The translations under genes and the position numbers were made by a program. Shown here one piece after another: positions 1-6,053 of a DNA stretch of 8,233 bases. How positions within the stretch are numbered: the first letter of the stretch is position 1; every line of letters begins with the position of its first letter. The DNA comes from Bacillota bacterium (lineage in GTDB: Bacteria > Bacillota > Clostridia > Oscillospirales > Oscillospiraceae), in assembly GCA_017861415.1 (NCBI GenBank), contig JAGFXS010000100.1, positions 1 through 8,233 on the forward strand. Direction: 5' to 3'. The notes below the pieces were generated by a model, which was not told where the DNA came from, did not search any database, and saw nothing but the letters and a program-made list of their open reading frames with translations.

Positions 1-41
1 CTCTCAATGCATTCAATGCGTGGTTTTTCAATTTCTACCAT
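1..41 (-). CDS. rpoA: DNA-directed RNA polymerase subunit alpha, N-terminal fragment (runs off left edge)
   Basis: The ATG at 41-39 opens a frame reading MVEIEKPRIECIE up to the window edge. This matches the family's characteristic start (M-x-E-I-E-K-P-x-I-E), which forms the first beta strand of the alpha N-terminal domain. That domain dimerises and nucleates assembly of beta and beta' into core RNA polymerase. Only 13 complete codons are visible, so no catalytic or promoter-contact region can be judged. The position after rpsD is the standard alpha-operon position, and a strong SD (GAAGGAGGG) lies just upstream at 48-56. Identification rests on the short peptide plus gene order; both agree. 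Confidence 0.9.
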   Translation of the reverse strand, partial: MVEIEKPRIECIE

Positions 42-47
42 GTGTTA

Positions 48-56
48 CCCTCCTTC
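48..56 (-). promoter_or_regulatory. Shine-Dalgarno site of rpoA
   Basis: On the minus strand this reads GAAGGAGGG, followed by TAACAC and the ATG at 41. It fixes the start of the truncated rpoA frame, which is otherwise supported by only 13 codons. Confidence 0.75.
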
Positions 57-65
57 TTGCGGCGG

Positions 66-80
66 CGGATGTAACATCCG
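66..80. repeat. Short perfect inverted repeat between rpsD and rpoA
   Basis: The sequence CGGATGT-A-ACATCCG has 7-base arms around one central base. As RNA it could form a stem of about 6 bp with a 3-nt loop. It sits in the 77-nt rpsD-rpoA spacer, about 10 nt upstream of the rpoA SD. There is no U-run after it, so it does not look like an intrinsic terminator. It may influence rpoA translation or RNA processing, or be a binding site or chance; the sequence alone cannot decide. Confidence 0.35.
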
Positions 81-118
81 ACGCATCGTCATTCCAGTTG
101 CCTGCCGAGGGTATCAAT

Positions 119-721
119 TTATTTAGAGTACAGCTCAACAATGAGGTGCTCCTGGATGGGCATATCAATGTCTTCACGAACGGGCATCTTAGTCACAGTG
201 CCCGAAAGGGTGTTCTTAGCCCGGTCCAGCCACTGGGGAAGGCCCACCATGACGGCATCCTCGCCAGTGAGTCTCTTGAACTTAGAAGAGGAGCGGCTGC
301 GCTCTAAAACCTCGATGACATCCCCGGACTTCACCAGGTAGGAGGGGATATTCACTCTCTGACCGTTCACGGTGAAGTGACCGTGGTTCACCAGCTGACG
401 TGCCTCGCGGCGAGACATGGCGAAACCAAGGCGGTACACCACGTTGTCCAGACGGCGCTCCACCAAGATCAGAAGGTTCTCGCCGGTCTTGCCGGGCATA
501 GCGGTTGCCTTCTCGTAGTAGGAACGGAACTGCTTCTCCAGAATACCGTATACGAACTTAACCTTCTGCTTCTCCTGAAGCTGGAGAGCATACTCACTCT
601 TCTTTTTTCTCATCTGACCGCCGGGATTGCGATTGGTTTCCTTCTTCGCATAACCCATCACGGTAGGAGAAATGCCCAGTGCCTTGCAGCGCTTGGCTAC
701 GGGCTGCATATTCTTAGCCAT
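119..721 (-). CDS. rpsD: 30S ribosomal protein S4
   Basis: This is a primary 16S rRNA-binding protein that nucleates assembly of the 30S body, with 200 residues as usual for the family. The N-terminal domain (residues 1-88) is followed by the S4 RNA-binding fold at about 89-140 ([12 protein letters not shown], then [14 protein letters not shown] and [21 protein letters not shown]). The only cysteine is C12, so the four-cysteine zinc site seen near the N-terminus of many S4 proteins is absent; this is the zinc-free form. The ATG at 721 has an AAAGGAGA SD 10-17 nt upstream. It lies 24 nt after rpsK and 77 nt before rpoA. S4 autoregulates its own mRNA in E. coli and B. subtilis; I see no recognisable S4 pseudoknot here, so regulation is unknown. 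Confidence 0.97.
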   Translation of the reverse strand: MAKNMQPVAKRCKALGISPTVMGYAKKETNRNPGGQMRKKKSEYALQLQEKQKVKFVYGILEKQFRSYYEKATAMPGKTGENLLILVERRLDNVVYRLGFAMSRREARQLVNHGHFTVNGQRVNIPSYLVKSGDVIEVLERSRSSSKFKRLTGEDAVMVGLPQWLDRAKNTLSGTVTKMPVREDIDMPIQEHLIVELYSK

Positions 722-745
722 AATTAATTTTCTCCTTTCCTATGG

Positions 746-1141
746 TCAGACGCGGCGTCTCTTGGGAGGACGGCAACCGTTGTGGGGGACGGGGGTAACG
801 TCCTTGATCATGGTAACCTCCAGACCCACGGCCTGCAGGGCGCGGATGGCAGCCTCACGGCCCGACCCGGGACCCTTAACAAACACCTCTACGCTCTTAA
901 GTCCGTGCTCCATAGCGGCCTTGGCAGCTGTCTCTGCAGCAGTCTGGGCAGCGTAGGGAGTGGACTTACGGGAGCCGCGGAAACCCAGACCGCCAGAGGA
1001 AGCCCAAGAGAGGGCGTTGCCCTTGGTGTCGGTCACGGTCACCATGGTGTTGTTGAAGGAAGAGCGGATATGCACAGCGCCCTTCTCAATGTTCTTTCGC
1101 TCACGGCGTCTTCTGACGACCTTCTTTTTAGGACTTGCCAT
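746..1141 (-). CDS. rpsK: 30S ribosomal protein S11
   Basis: This 30S platform protein lies beside the Shine-Dalgarno/anti-SD helix and contacts S7 and S18 near the E site. It is 131 residues long, as normal. The N-terminus is very basic ([17 protein letters not shown]), followed by the conserved core [20 protein letters not shown] at about 22-41, [19 protein letters not shown] at about 48-66 and [15 protein letters not shown] at about 88-102. The tail [13 protein letters not shown] (119-131) is the family signature and contains the Asn-Gly pair that forms isoaspartate in E. coli S11. The start at 1141 has the SD GGAGGGAG, in a 17-nt gap after rpsM. It ends in TGA. No anomaly seen. Confidence 0.97.
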   Translation of the reverse strand: MASPKKKVVRRRRERKNIEKGAVHIRSSFNNTMVTVTDTKGNALSWASSGGLGFRGSRKSTPYAAQTAAETAAKAAMEHGLKSVEVFVKGPGSGREAAIRALQAVGLEVTMIKDVTPVPHNGCRPPKRRRV

Positions 1142-1158
1142 AGATGTCTCTCCCTCCC

Positions 1159-1527
1159 TTACTTCTTCTTATTAGCGACGGTGCGCTTCGGACCCTTACG
1201 GGTACGGGCGTTGGTCTTGGTCCGCTGGCCACGAACGGGCAGGCCCTTACGATGACGCAGGCCGCGATAGCAGCCGATCTCGTTGAGCCGCTTAATGTCC
1301 ATGGCGATGTCTCGGCGCAGGTCGCCTTCTACGGGATAGCTGCGGCTGATCTCCTCACGGAGGGCGGCCTCATCTGCATCGGTCAAATCCTTCACGCGGA
1401 TGTCGGGATTGATGCCCGTAGCCTCCAGAATTTTGGTGGCGCTAGTGCGCCCAATGCCGAAAATGTAGGTCAGGGCAATTTCAATTCTCTTGTTTTTCGG
1501 CAGGTCTATGCCGGCAATACGTGCCAT
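1159..1527 (-). CDS. rpsM: 30S ribosomal protein S13
   Basis: S13 sits in the 30S head, where its basic tail contacts P-site tRNA and its body makes the B1 bridges to 23S rRNA and L5. It has 122 residues, starting [30 protein letters not shown], which includes the helix-hairpin-helix-like region at about 15-45. The signature [16 protein letters not shown] lies at 88-103, and the lysine-rich end (NKKK) follows. The ATG at 1527 is preceded by AAAGGAGG, which overlaps the rpmJ stop codon, so rpmJ and rpsM are probably translationally coupled. In E. coli the S4 repressor site lies around the rpsM start; no equivalent is recognisable in this short junction. Confidence 0.97.
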   Translation of the reverse strand: MARIAGIDLPKNKRIEIALTYIFGIGRTSATKILEATGINPDIRVKDLTDADEAALREEISRSYPVEGDLRRDIAMDIKRLNEIGCYRGLRHRKGLPVRGQRTKTNARTRKGPKRTVANKKK

Positions 1528-1544
1528 ATTCTACAGCGCCTCCT

Positions 1545-1658
1545 TTAACCTTGTCTTTGTTTGTGCTTGGGGTTTTCGCAAATGACCATTACTTTGCCCT
1601 TGCGCTTGATGATCTTACACTTATCGCACATGGGCTTTACGGACGGTCTTACTTTCAT
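1545..1658 (-). CDS. rpmJ: 50S ribosomal protein L36, zinc-binding form
   Basis: This 37-residue protein begins [15 protein letters not shown] and ends NPKHKQRQG. It is the smallest protein of the large subunit and binds 23S rRNA near the base of the L7/L12 stalk. The zinc ribbon is intact: C11, C14, C27 and H32 (C-x2-C-x12-C-x4-H). This is the zinc-dependent type rather than the cysteine-less paralogue made under zinc starvation. The ATG at 1658 has the SD CAGGAGGT, in a 32-nt gap after infA. The stop TAA at 1547-1545 forms the beginning of the rpsM SD (TAAAGGAGG). The infA-rpmJ-rpsM order is the classical alpha-operon entry. Confidence 0.96.
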   Translation of the reverse strand: MKVRPSVKPMCDKCKIIKRKGKVMVICENPKHKQRQG

Positions 1659-1690
1659 GTCGTTTACCTCCTGTAACCCTGCTCACTGGT

Positions 1691-1915
1691 CTACTTGTTC
1701 TTACTCCGCCAGGTGATGCGTCCCCGCGTGAGATCGTAGGGGGACATCTGAACCGTTACCCGGTCACCCGGCAGAATTCGGATGAAATTCATTCTGAGCT
1801 TTCCGGAAATGTGGGCCAAAATCACATGGCCGTTTCCGATGTCCACCCGGAAGGTGGTGTTCGGCAGAGATTCCACTACTGTGCCTTCCAGCTCAATCAT
1901 GTCGCTTTTCGCCAA
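1691..1915 (-). CDS. infA: Translation initiation factor IF-1 (TTG start)
   Basis: IF-1 is a single OB-fold (S1-like) protein that binds the 30S A site and works with IF-2 and IF-3 to select the initiator tRNA. The 74-residue product starts (M)[18 protein letters not shown], continues with [20 protein letters not shown], and ends [13 protein letters not shown]. This is nearly identical in layout to the usual 72-residue protein, with two extra basic residues at the end. The start codon is TTG at 1915-1913. It is preferred because an AAGGAGGT SD lies 8 nt upstream and because the family begins MAK/MSK four residues before this first internal ATG (M6). Starting at M6 would cut the first strand and leave the SD too far away. 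It sits between the KOW gene and rpmJ. Confidence 0.95.
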   Translation of the reverse strand: MAKSDMIELEGTVVESLPNTTFRVDIGNGHVILAHISGKLRMNFIRILPGDRVTVQMSPYDLTRGRITWRSKNK

Positions 1916-1922
1916 GCGTCAT

Positions 1923-1930
1923 ACCTCCTT
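1923..1930 (-). promoter_or_regulatory. Shine-Dalgarno site deciding the infA TTG start
   Basis: On the minus strand this is AAGGAGGT, eight bases from the TTG at 1915. An ATG at 1922-1920 touches the SD with no usable spacing and opens a frame that stops after nine codons. The TTG is therefore the best-placed initiator. Confidence 0.7.
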
Positions 1931-1934
1931 GGTT

Positions 1935-2117
1935 TCACTGTGCCCAACGCCCCACATCTGAAACGTGCTTACTCCGTTTCTTCTTTGGCGCGCCGATTCT
2001 TCTGTGCTTCCCATCGGCCAGATAGACAAAGTCCTCCGCTATGTCTACAACATAGCACACAGACCCTGTATCATGACCTTTCAGGGACCTTACACAATCT
2101 CCCTTTTGAAGATCCAT
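1935..2117 (-). CDS. Small KOW-domain RNA-binding protein (L14e/L6e/L27e-like)
   Basis: This 60-residue protein opens MDLQKGDCVRSLKGHDTG, a KOW motif (hydrophobic strand, turn with G6-D7, then G18) at about residues 3-30. A basic segment follows (GAPKKKRSKHV at about 42-53). Firmicutes commonly encode this small KOW protein, related to archaeal/eukaryotic L14e, between map and infA, where it is presumed to bind RNA or the ribosome. Its exact role is not established, so no gene symbol is given. The ATG at 2117 lies three bases after the map stop codon, and its SD (GAGGAG) is inside the last codons of map, which suggests translational coupling. It ends in TGA, 19 nt before the infA TTG. Family assignment is fairly secure; function is inferred from context. 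Confidence 0.85.
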   Translation of the reverse strand: MDLQKGDCVRSLKGHDTGSVCYVVDIAEDFVYLADGKHRRIGAPKKKRSKHVSDVGRWAQ

Positions 2118-2120
2118 GCA

Positions 2121-2873
2121 TTACTCCTCAACTCGGGTGAGGATCTCCGGCTCTTCCGTGGTAATGAGGATGGAGTTCTCGTAGTGGGCGGCTAGAGCAC
2201 CGTCTGTGGTCCTCACCGTCCAGCCATCCGGCATCACCTTAACCTGCCAAGCACCCGTATTCACCATGGGCTCCACTGCCAGGGTCATTCCCGCCATTAG
2301 GCGAGGTCCGTGGCCGGGATTCCCGAAATTGGGTACTTCAGGCGCTTCGTGGAGCTTCTTCCCCACCCCGTGTCCCACGAAATCCCGCACAATGGAGAAG
2401 CCCTGTGCTTCTACATAGCTCTGAATGGCGTGAGAGATGTCAGATACCCGGCAGCGTGGGCGGGCAAATTTCATTCCCTCCCAAAAGCTCTGCTCCGTGA
2501 CGGCAATGAGTCGCGCCGCCTCTTCGCTCACCTGACCACAGGGGAAGGTTGCCGCGCAGTCCCCGTGGAATCCGCCGATATAGGCGCCCACGTCCACACT
2601 GACAATATCCCCCTCCTGCAAGACCAAGGGGCCGGGAATTCCATGGATCACAACATCGTTCACCGAGATGCAGGCGGAGCCAGGATAGCCATTGTAGTTC
2701 AGGAAGGAAGGTGTCGCTCCCTGCTCTTCAATATAGGCTCGCACTGCCTGATCAATCTCAAGGGTTGTGACGCCGGGGCGTATCATCCGCCCTGCAATGC
2801 TGCGGGCTTCTGCTGCAATACGTCCTGCACGGCGCATTCCCTCGATATCTCTGGGAGATTTTAAAGAAATCAT
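2121..2873 (-). CDS. map: Methionine aminopeptidase, type I
   Basis: This cytosolic metalloenzyme removes the initiator methionine from nascent proteins when the second residue is small. At 250 residues it has the pita-bread fold without an N-terminal zinc extension, as is typical of type Ia bacterial enzymes. All key residues are present: H77 (NDVVIHGIP), metal ligands D94 (VSVDVG) and D105 (GFHGDCAATF), H168 (DFVGHGVGKKLHE), H175, E201 (LAVEPMVNTG) and E232 (HYENSI). The ATG at 2873 overlaps the adk stop in an ATGA, so the two are likely translationally coupled. Downstream, the KOW gene begins three bases after its stop. Placement next to adk, infA and ribosomal genes fits co-expression with protein synthesis. 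No defect seen. Confidence 0.97.
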   Translation of the reverse strand: MISLKSPRDIEGMRRAGRIAAEARSIAGRMIRPGVTTLEIDQAVRAYIEEQGATPSFLNYNGYPGSACISVNDVVIHGIPGPLVLQEGDIVSVDVGAYIGGFHGDCAATFPCGQVSEEAARLIAVTEQSFWEGMKFARPRCRVSDISHAIQSYVEAQGFSIVRDFVGHGVGKKLHEAPEVPNFGNPGHGPRLMAGMTLAVEPMVNTGAWQVKVMPDGWTVRTTDGALAAHYENSILITTEEPEILTRVEE

Positions 2874-3508
2874 GGAGCAATCTCCAGGGCCTTTATCATC
2901 TCTGCAAAGGTTTCCTCAGCTGTAGGCTGGGTTTGCACAGAGCGCAGCAGACCCCGTGCGCTGTAAAATTCTTTCAGTGGTTCAGTTTCTTCGTGGTAGA
3001 CGCGGAGTCTAGTTCGGACAACCTCGGGTTCATCGTCCGCCCGAGCCTCCAGGACACCGCCACACTTGTCACAGATCCCGGCTGTTTTCGGTGGGATATT
3101 GGTAACATGATAGGTGGCGCCGCAGCTGGCGCAGACACGGCGTCCCGCCATGCGTTCCACAATTTCATCATCTGAAATTTCAATGGAGATCACACGGTCA
3201 AGGTTAATCCCGGCACGCTCCAGAGCCTCTGCCTGAGGAATGGTCCGGGGTACACCATCCAGAATATAACCGTTTGCACAGTCAGGCTCCTGGAATCGCT
3301 CTGCAACCACGCCGATAATCACCTCGTCGGGTACCAGCTTACCGGCATCCATATAGGCCTTGGCCTGGAGTCCCACGGGAGTACCGTTCTTCACGGCGGC
3401 CCGGAGAATACTACCGGTGGAAATAGTGGGAATGTTCAGCTTTTGTGCGATGGTCTCCGAGTGGGTGCCTTTGCCTGCGCCCGGAGGGCCTAGCAGAATC
3501 AGTTTCAT
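2870..3508 (-). CDS. adk: Adenylate kinase, long form with zinc-type LID
   Basis: Catalyses ATP + AMP <-> 2 ADP in the cytosol. The 212-residue product begins MKLILLGPPGAGKGT (P-loop, residues 7-15). It carries K13, R36, R88, R119, R123, R156 and R167 at the classical nucleotide-contact positions and D158/D159 in the LID. The LID has four cysteines, C126, C129, C146 and C149, a structural zinc site typical of Gram-positive enzymes. Two positions differ from the usual pattern: the AMP-domain TGD motif is T31-G32-S33, and the GFPR motif is G85-V86-P87-R88. The frame stays open upstream to 3703, but this would overlap secY by about 180 nt. The ATG at 3508 matches the family start and has GAGGT about 8 nt upstream. 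It follows secY by 13 nt and overlaps map by 4 nt. Confidence 0.96.
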   Translation of the reverse strand: MKLILLGPPGAGKGTHSETIAQKLNIPTISTGSILRAAVKNGTPVGLQAKAYMDAGKLVPDEVIIGVVAERFQEPDCANGYILDGVPRTIPQAEALERAGINLDRVISIEISDDEIVERMAGRRVCASCGATYHVTNIPPKTAGICDKCGGVLEARADDEPEVVRTRLRVYHEETEPLKEFYSARGLLRSVQTQPTAEETFAEMIKALEIAP

Positions 3509-3521
3509 ATGACCATACCTC

Positions 3522-4883
3522 TTATTCCAGGAAGCCCTTGTAATGCCGCATGAGCATTTGAGCTTCCAGCTGTTTGACCGTATCCAGAGCGACACCCACC
3601 ACGATGATAACGGAGGTGCCACCAATGGCCATAGCGGTGAATCCTGTGATATTGCCGGTGATAATCGGCAGTATTGCAATAATACCCAGGAAAATCGCGC
3701 CAAACATGGTCAGACGAGAGAGAACCTTCGCCAGGAAATCAGAGGTAGGCCGGCCGGGCCGGAAGCCCGGGACAAAGCCACCATTCTTCTTCAGGTTGTT
3801 CGACACCTCAATGGGATTAAACTGAATGGAAGTGTAGAAGTAGCTGAATGCAATGATGAGCAGGAAGTATACGAGGCTATACATAAATCCAGTGGTATTG
3901 AATACCGCCAGGAAGGTATACCAACCGCTTTCCGGATCTGTAGCCGAGGGCACAAACATGCCGATGGTAGCCGGGATGCTGGCGATTGTCTGGGCAAAGA
4001 TGATGGGCAGGACGCCTGCCATATTCACCTTCATGGGGATGTGGGAGGACTGACCTCCGTACACCTTGCGCCCCACCACCCGCTTTGCGTACTGCACCGG
4101 GATCTTACGCTCGGAGTTGTTGATGAACACAACAAAAACCACCAGCGCTAGGATACCAACCAGCAACAAAACCACAAGAGCGGGATGCATCTTAGACTTC
4201 TCAAGTGCTGACAGTGCTTCCTCACTCCAACCTGTGGTGTCGGGAGTTGAGAAGTAGCGGGACAGACCTGTACCAATTGACATAACCATGTGGGGGATGC
4301 GGGAGATAATACCTGTAAACAAGATAATGGAAATACCGTTGCCCACACCAAATTCAGTGATCTGCTCGCCTAGCCACATGAGGAAGACGGAGCCAGCCGT
4401 AAAGGACATCACGATCACGATAGCAGCCCATATGCCGGTGTTGGAAAGGATCTGAGCCTGGCCGCTAACGGTGTAGCTCCGGAGCAGAGTGTAGTAACCA
4501 AAGCCCTGAAGCATGCCGATGGCCAACGTGGTATAGCGTGTGATGGACTGGATCTTCTTCTTGCCCTCTTCTCCGCCTTCCTTAGCCAGCCGCTCCAGCG
4601 CAGGAATCGCGATGGTTAAAAGCTGAATAATAATGGAGGCGTTGATATAGGGCTGAATGGAAAGGGCGAAGAGTGTAGCCTTTGAGAAGGCACTACCGCT
4701 CATGGTATTGAGCAGTTCAAAGATGGTACCGGTTTGGCCCATGGCCCCTGCCAGCAGATCCGTATTGATATAAGGGACGGGAATCGCAGCACCAAAACGG
4801 AAAATCAGTAATGCAAAGATGACAAACAGAAGCTTCTTCCGAAGATCCGGAACCTTCCATGCGTTACGGATGGTCTGAATCAC
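3522..4883 (-). CDS. secY: Preprotein translocase channel subunit SecY (GTG start)
   Basis: This is the pore subunit of the SecYEG channel in the cytoplasmic membrane. The 453 residues show about ten hydrophobic segments, near 17-35, 67-92, 114-136, 150-172, 181-200, 233-254, 287-310, 332-353, 388-409 and 414-434. Cytosolic loops that bind SecA and the ribosome are intact: NNSERKIPVQYAKR (255-268) and GGFVPGFRPGRPT (368-380), with the conserved loop arginine at R375. The region between segments 5 and 6 (about 203-232, with SRYFSTPDTTGWSEE) is somewhat longer than in E. coli, which explains the slightly greater length. The start is GTG at 4883, directly abutting the rplO TAA, with AGAGGTGG about 5 nt upstream inside rplO. 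adk and map follow, as in other Firmicutes. Confidence 0.97.
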   Translation of the reverse strand: MIQTIRNAWKVPDLRKKLLFVIFALLIFRFGAAIPVPYINTDLLAGAMGQTGTIFELLNTMSGSAFSKATLFALSIQPYINASIIIQLLTIAIPALERLAKEGGEEGKKKIQSITRYTTLAIGMLQGFGYYTLLRSYTVSGQAQILSNTGIWAAIVIVMSFTAGSVFLMWLGEQITEFGVGNGISIILFTGIISRIPHMVMSIGTGLSRYFSTPDTTGWSEEALSALEKSKMHPALVVLLLVGILALVVFVVFINNSERKIPVQYAKRVVGRKVYGGQSSHIPMKVNMAGVLPIIFAQTIASIPATIGMFVPSATDPESGWYTFLAVFNTTGFMYSLVYFLLIIAFSYFYTSIQFNPIEVSNNLKKNGGFVPGFRPGRPTSDFLAKVLSRLTMFGAIFLGIIAILPIITGNITGFTAMAIGGTSVIIVVGVALDTVKQLEAQMLMRHYKGFLE

Positions 4884-5324
4884 TTAGACCACCTCTACCT
4901 TCCCGCCTGCTTCCTCAATTTTGGCTTTGGCCGAGGCAGAGAATGCATTGGCTCTCACAGTGAGCTTCTTGTTGATCGTGCCATTACCCAGCACCTTAAC
5001 GCCGTACTCGCATTTAGAGAGAATTCCCTTTTCCAAGAGATCACATACATTCACCGTCGCACCATCTTCAAACTTGTTCAGGGCGGTCAGGTTAATGGCT
5101 TCCATGGGTTTTGCAAAAATGTTGGTAAAGCCACGCTTGGGAAGACGACGCACCAGGGGCATCTGTCCGCCTTCAAATCCCACCCGGACACCGCCGCCGG
5201 AGCGGGCCCACTGGCCTTTGTGTCCGCGGCCAGCAGTCTTGCCGTTTCCGCTGCCGGGGCCGCGGCCCTTGCGCTTGCCAACCTGGGTAGAGCCGGGGAC
5301 GGGAGAAAGTTCATGCAGTTTCAT
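4884..5324 (-). CDS. rplO: 50S ribosomal protein L15
   Basis: L15 is a late-assembling large-subunit protein that threads a long basic arm into 23S rRNA. It has 146 residues, the usual length. It opens [20 protein letters not shown] and continues with the glycine-rich arm ([18 protein letters not shown] at about 21-38, then [16 protein letters not shown] at about 42-57 and RLPKRGF). The globular C-terminal part ends [21 protein letters not shown]. The ATG at 5324 has the SD AAGGAGG, which overlaps the rpmD stop codon. The 3' end carries the SD of secY, and its TAA abuts the secY GTG, so SecY synthesis is probably coupled to L15. Confidence 0.97.
   Translation of the reverse strand: MKLHELSPVPGSTQVGKRKGRGPGSGNGKTAGRGHKGQWARSGGGVRVGFEGGQMPLVRRLPKRGFTNIFAKPMEAINLTALNKFEDGATVNVCDLLEKGILSKCEYGVKVLGNGTINKKLTVRANAFSASAKAKIEEAGGKVEVV
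4889..4896 (-). promoter_or_regulatory. Shine-Dalgarno site of secY inside the end of rplO
   Basis: On the minus strand this reads AGAGGTGG, five bases before the GTG at 4883. It supports GTG rather than a later internal methionine as the secY start. Because it lies within the last rplO codons, ribosomes ending L15 can re-initiate on secY. Confidence 0.65.
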
Positions 5325-5335
5325 GTTGCGCCTCC

Positions 5336-5518
5336 TTACTTTTCCTCGGTGACCTGAATAAGGTAACCGATGCGGGCAATCTTGCCACGAGTAGCAGGAT
5401 TATCGGGCTGTACGGTGGTGTCGCCGATCTTGCGCAGGCCCAGAGCTTCCGCTGTTGCCTTATGCTTCACAATACGGCCATTGAGGCTTTTGACCAGCTT
5501 AATTGTTACGTTCGCCAT
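5336..5518 (-). CDS. rpmD: 50S ribosomal protein L30
   Basis: This 60-residue protein starts [20 protein letters not shown] and continues [20 protein letters not shown], the conserved L30 helix and loop. It ends [17 protein letters not shown]30 is a small, peripheral large-subunit protein of the bacterial short type, dispensable in some bacteria. The ATG at 5518 is preceded by GGAGGG in a 14-nt gap after rpsE. Its TAA is part of the next SD (TAAGGAGG), which couples it to rplO. The rpsE-rpmD-rplO order is standard. No anomaly seen. Confidence 0.96.
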   Translation of the reverse strand: MANVTIKLVKSLNGRIVKHKATAEALGLRKIGDTTVQPDNPATRGKIARIGYLIQVTEEK

Positions 5519-5532
5519 TGTCTAAGCCCTCC

Positions 5533-6033
5533 TTAACCTAAGATTTCTTCCACGCTCTTGCCCCGGGTGCGAGCTACCTGCTCGGGGCCGCGCAGGGAAC
5601 GCAGGCCAGCCATGGTAGCAGCCACCACATTCTGGGGGTTGTTGGAGCGCAGGCACTTGGTGCGGATATCCTTAATACCGACCGCCTCCAGCACAGCACG
5701 AACCGGGCCGCCAGCAATGACGCCGGTACCGGGAGCTGCAGGCTTGAGGAGGACGCGTCCGGCACCAAAGGTACCGATGGTCTCATGAGGGATGGTCGTC
5801 CCGGACAGGGTGATCTTCACCATATTCTTTTTTGCATCTTCAATGCCCTTGCGGATTGCTTCAGGCACCTCGGAAGCCTTACCCAAACCGAAGCCTACCT
5901 TGCCGTTCTCATCGCCGACCACTACCAGTGCGGAGAACTTAAAGATACGTCCACCCTTCACGGTCTTGCTGACACGGTTTAAGGCTACTACCTTTTCGGT
6001 AAACTCGCTGGGCTCTCTTTCAAATCTAGCCAT
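5533..6033 (-). CDS. rpsE: 30S ribosomal protein S5
   Basis: S5 lies at the mRNA entry channel and the body-neck junction of the 30S, and influences decoding accuracy. It has 166 residues. The N-terminal double-stranded-RNA-binding-like domain (about 10-75) includes [20 protein letters not shown]. The loop VSKTVKGG at about 22-29, where spectinomycin-resistance changes occur in other bacteria, looks wild type. The C-terminal domain contains [20 protein letters not shown] at about 110-129 and ends [12 protein letters not shown]. The ATG at 6033 has the strong SD GGAGGAGG, in a 20-nt gap after the rplR stop. That good SD means S5 can be made even if the upstream rplR is not fully translated. 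Confidence 0.97.
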   Translation of the reverse strand: MARFEREPSEFTEKVVALNRVSKTVKGGRIFKFSALVVVGDENGKVGFGLGKASEVPEAIRKGIEDAKKNMVKITLSGTTIPHETIGTFGAGRVLLKPAAPGTGVIAGGPVRAVLEAVGIKDIRTKCLRSNNPQNVVAATMAGLRSLRGPEQVARTRGKSVEEILG

Positions 6034-6053
6034 AGTTAGAGTTCCTCCTCCCC

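Noticed and set aside
1893..1922. Nine-codon upstream frame beginning at the ATG next to the infA SD
   Set aside because: Only one base separates the SD core from this ATG, too close for efficient initiation; it ends quickly out of frame with infA.
2310..2864. Plus-strand open frame of 184 codons inside map
   Set aside because: Antisense to an intact methionine aminopeptidase with all catalytic residues; no SD or known domain.
3509..3703. N-terminal extension of adk by 65 codons
   Set aside because: It would overlap the 3' end of secY by about 180 nt, is unlike adenylate kinase, and the normal start MKLILLGPPG with an SD is at 3508.
3543..4151. Plus-strand open frame of 202 codons inside secY
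   Set aside because: Antisense to an unmistakable SecY, histidine/aspartate-rich composition from reverse-complement codons, no SD.
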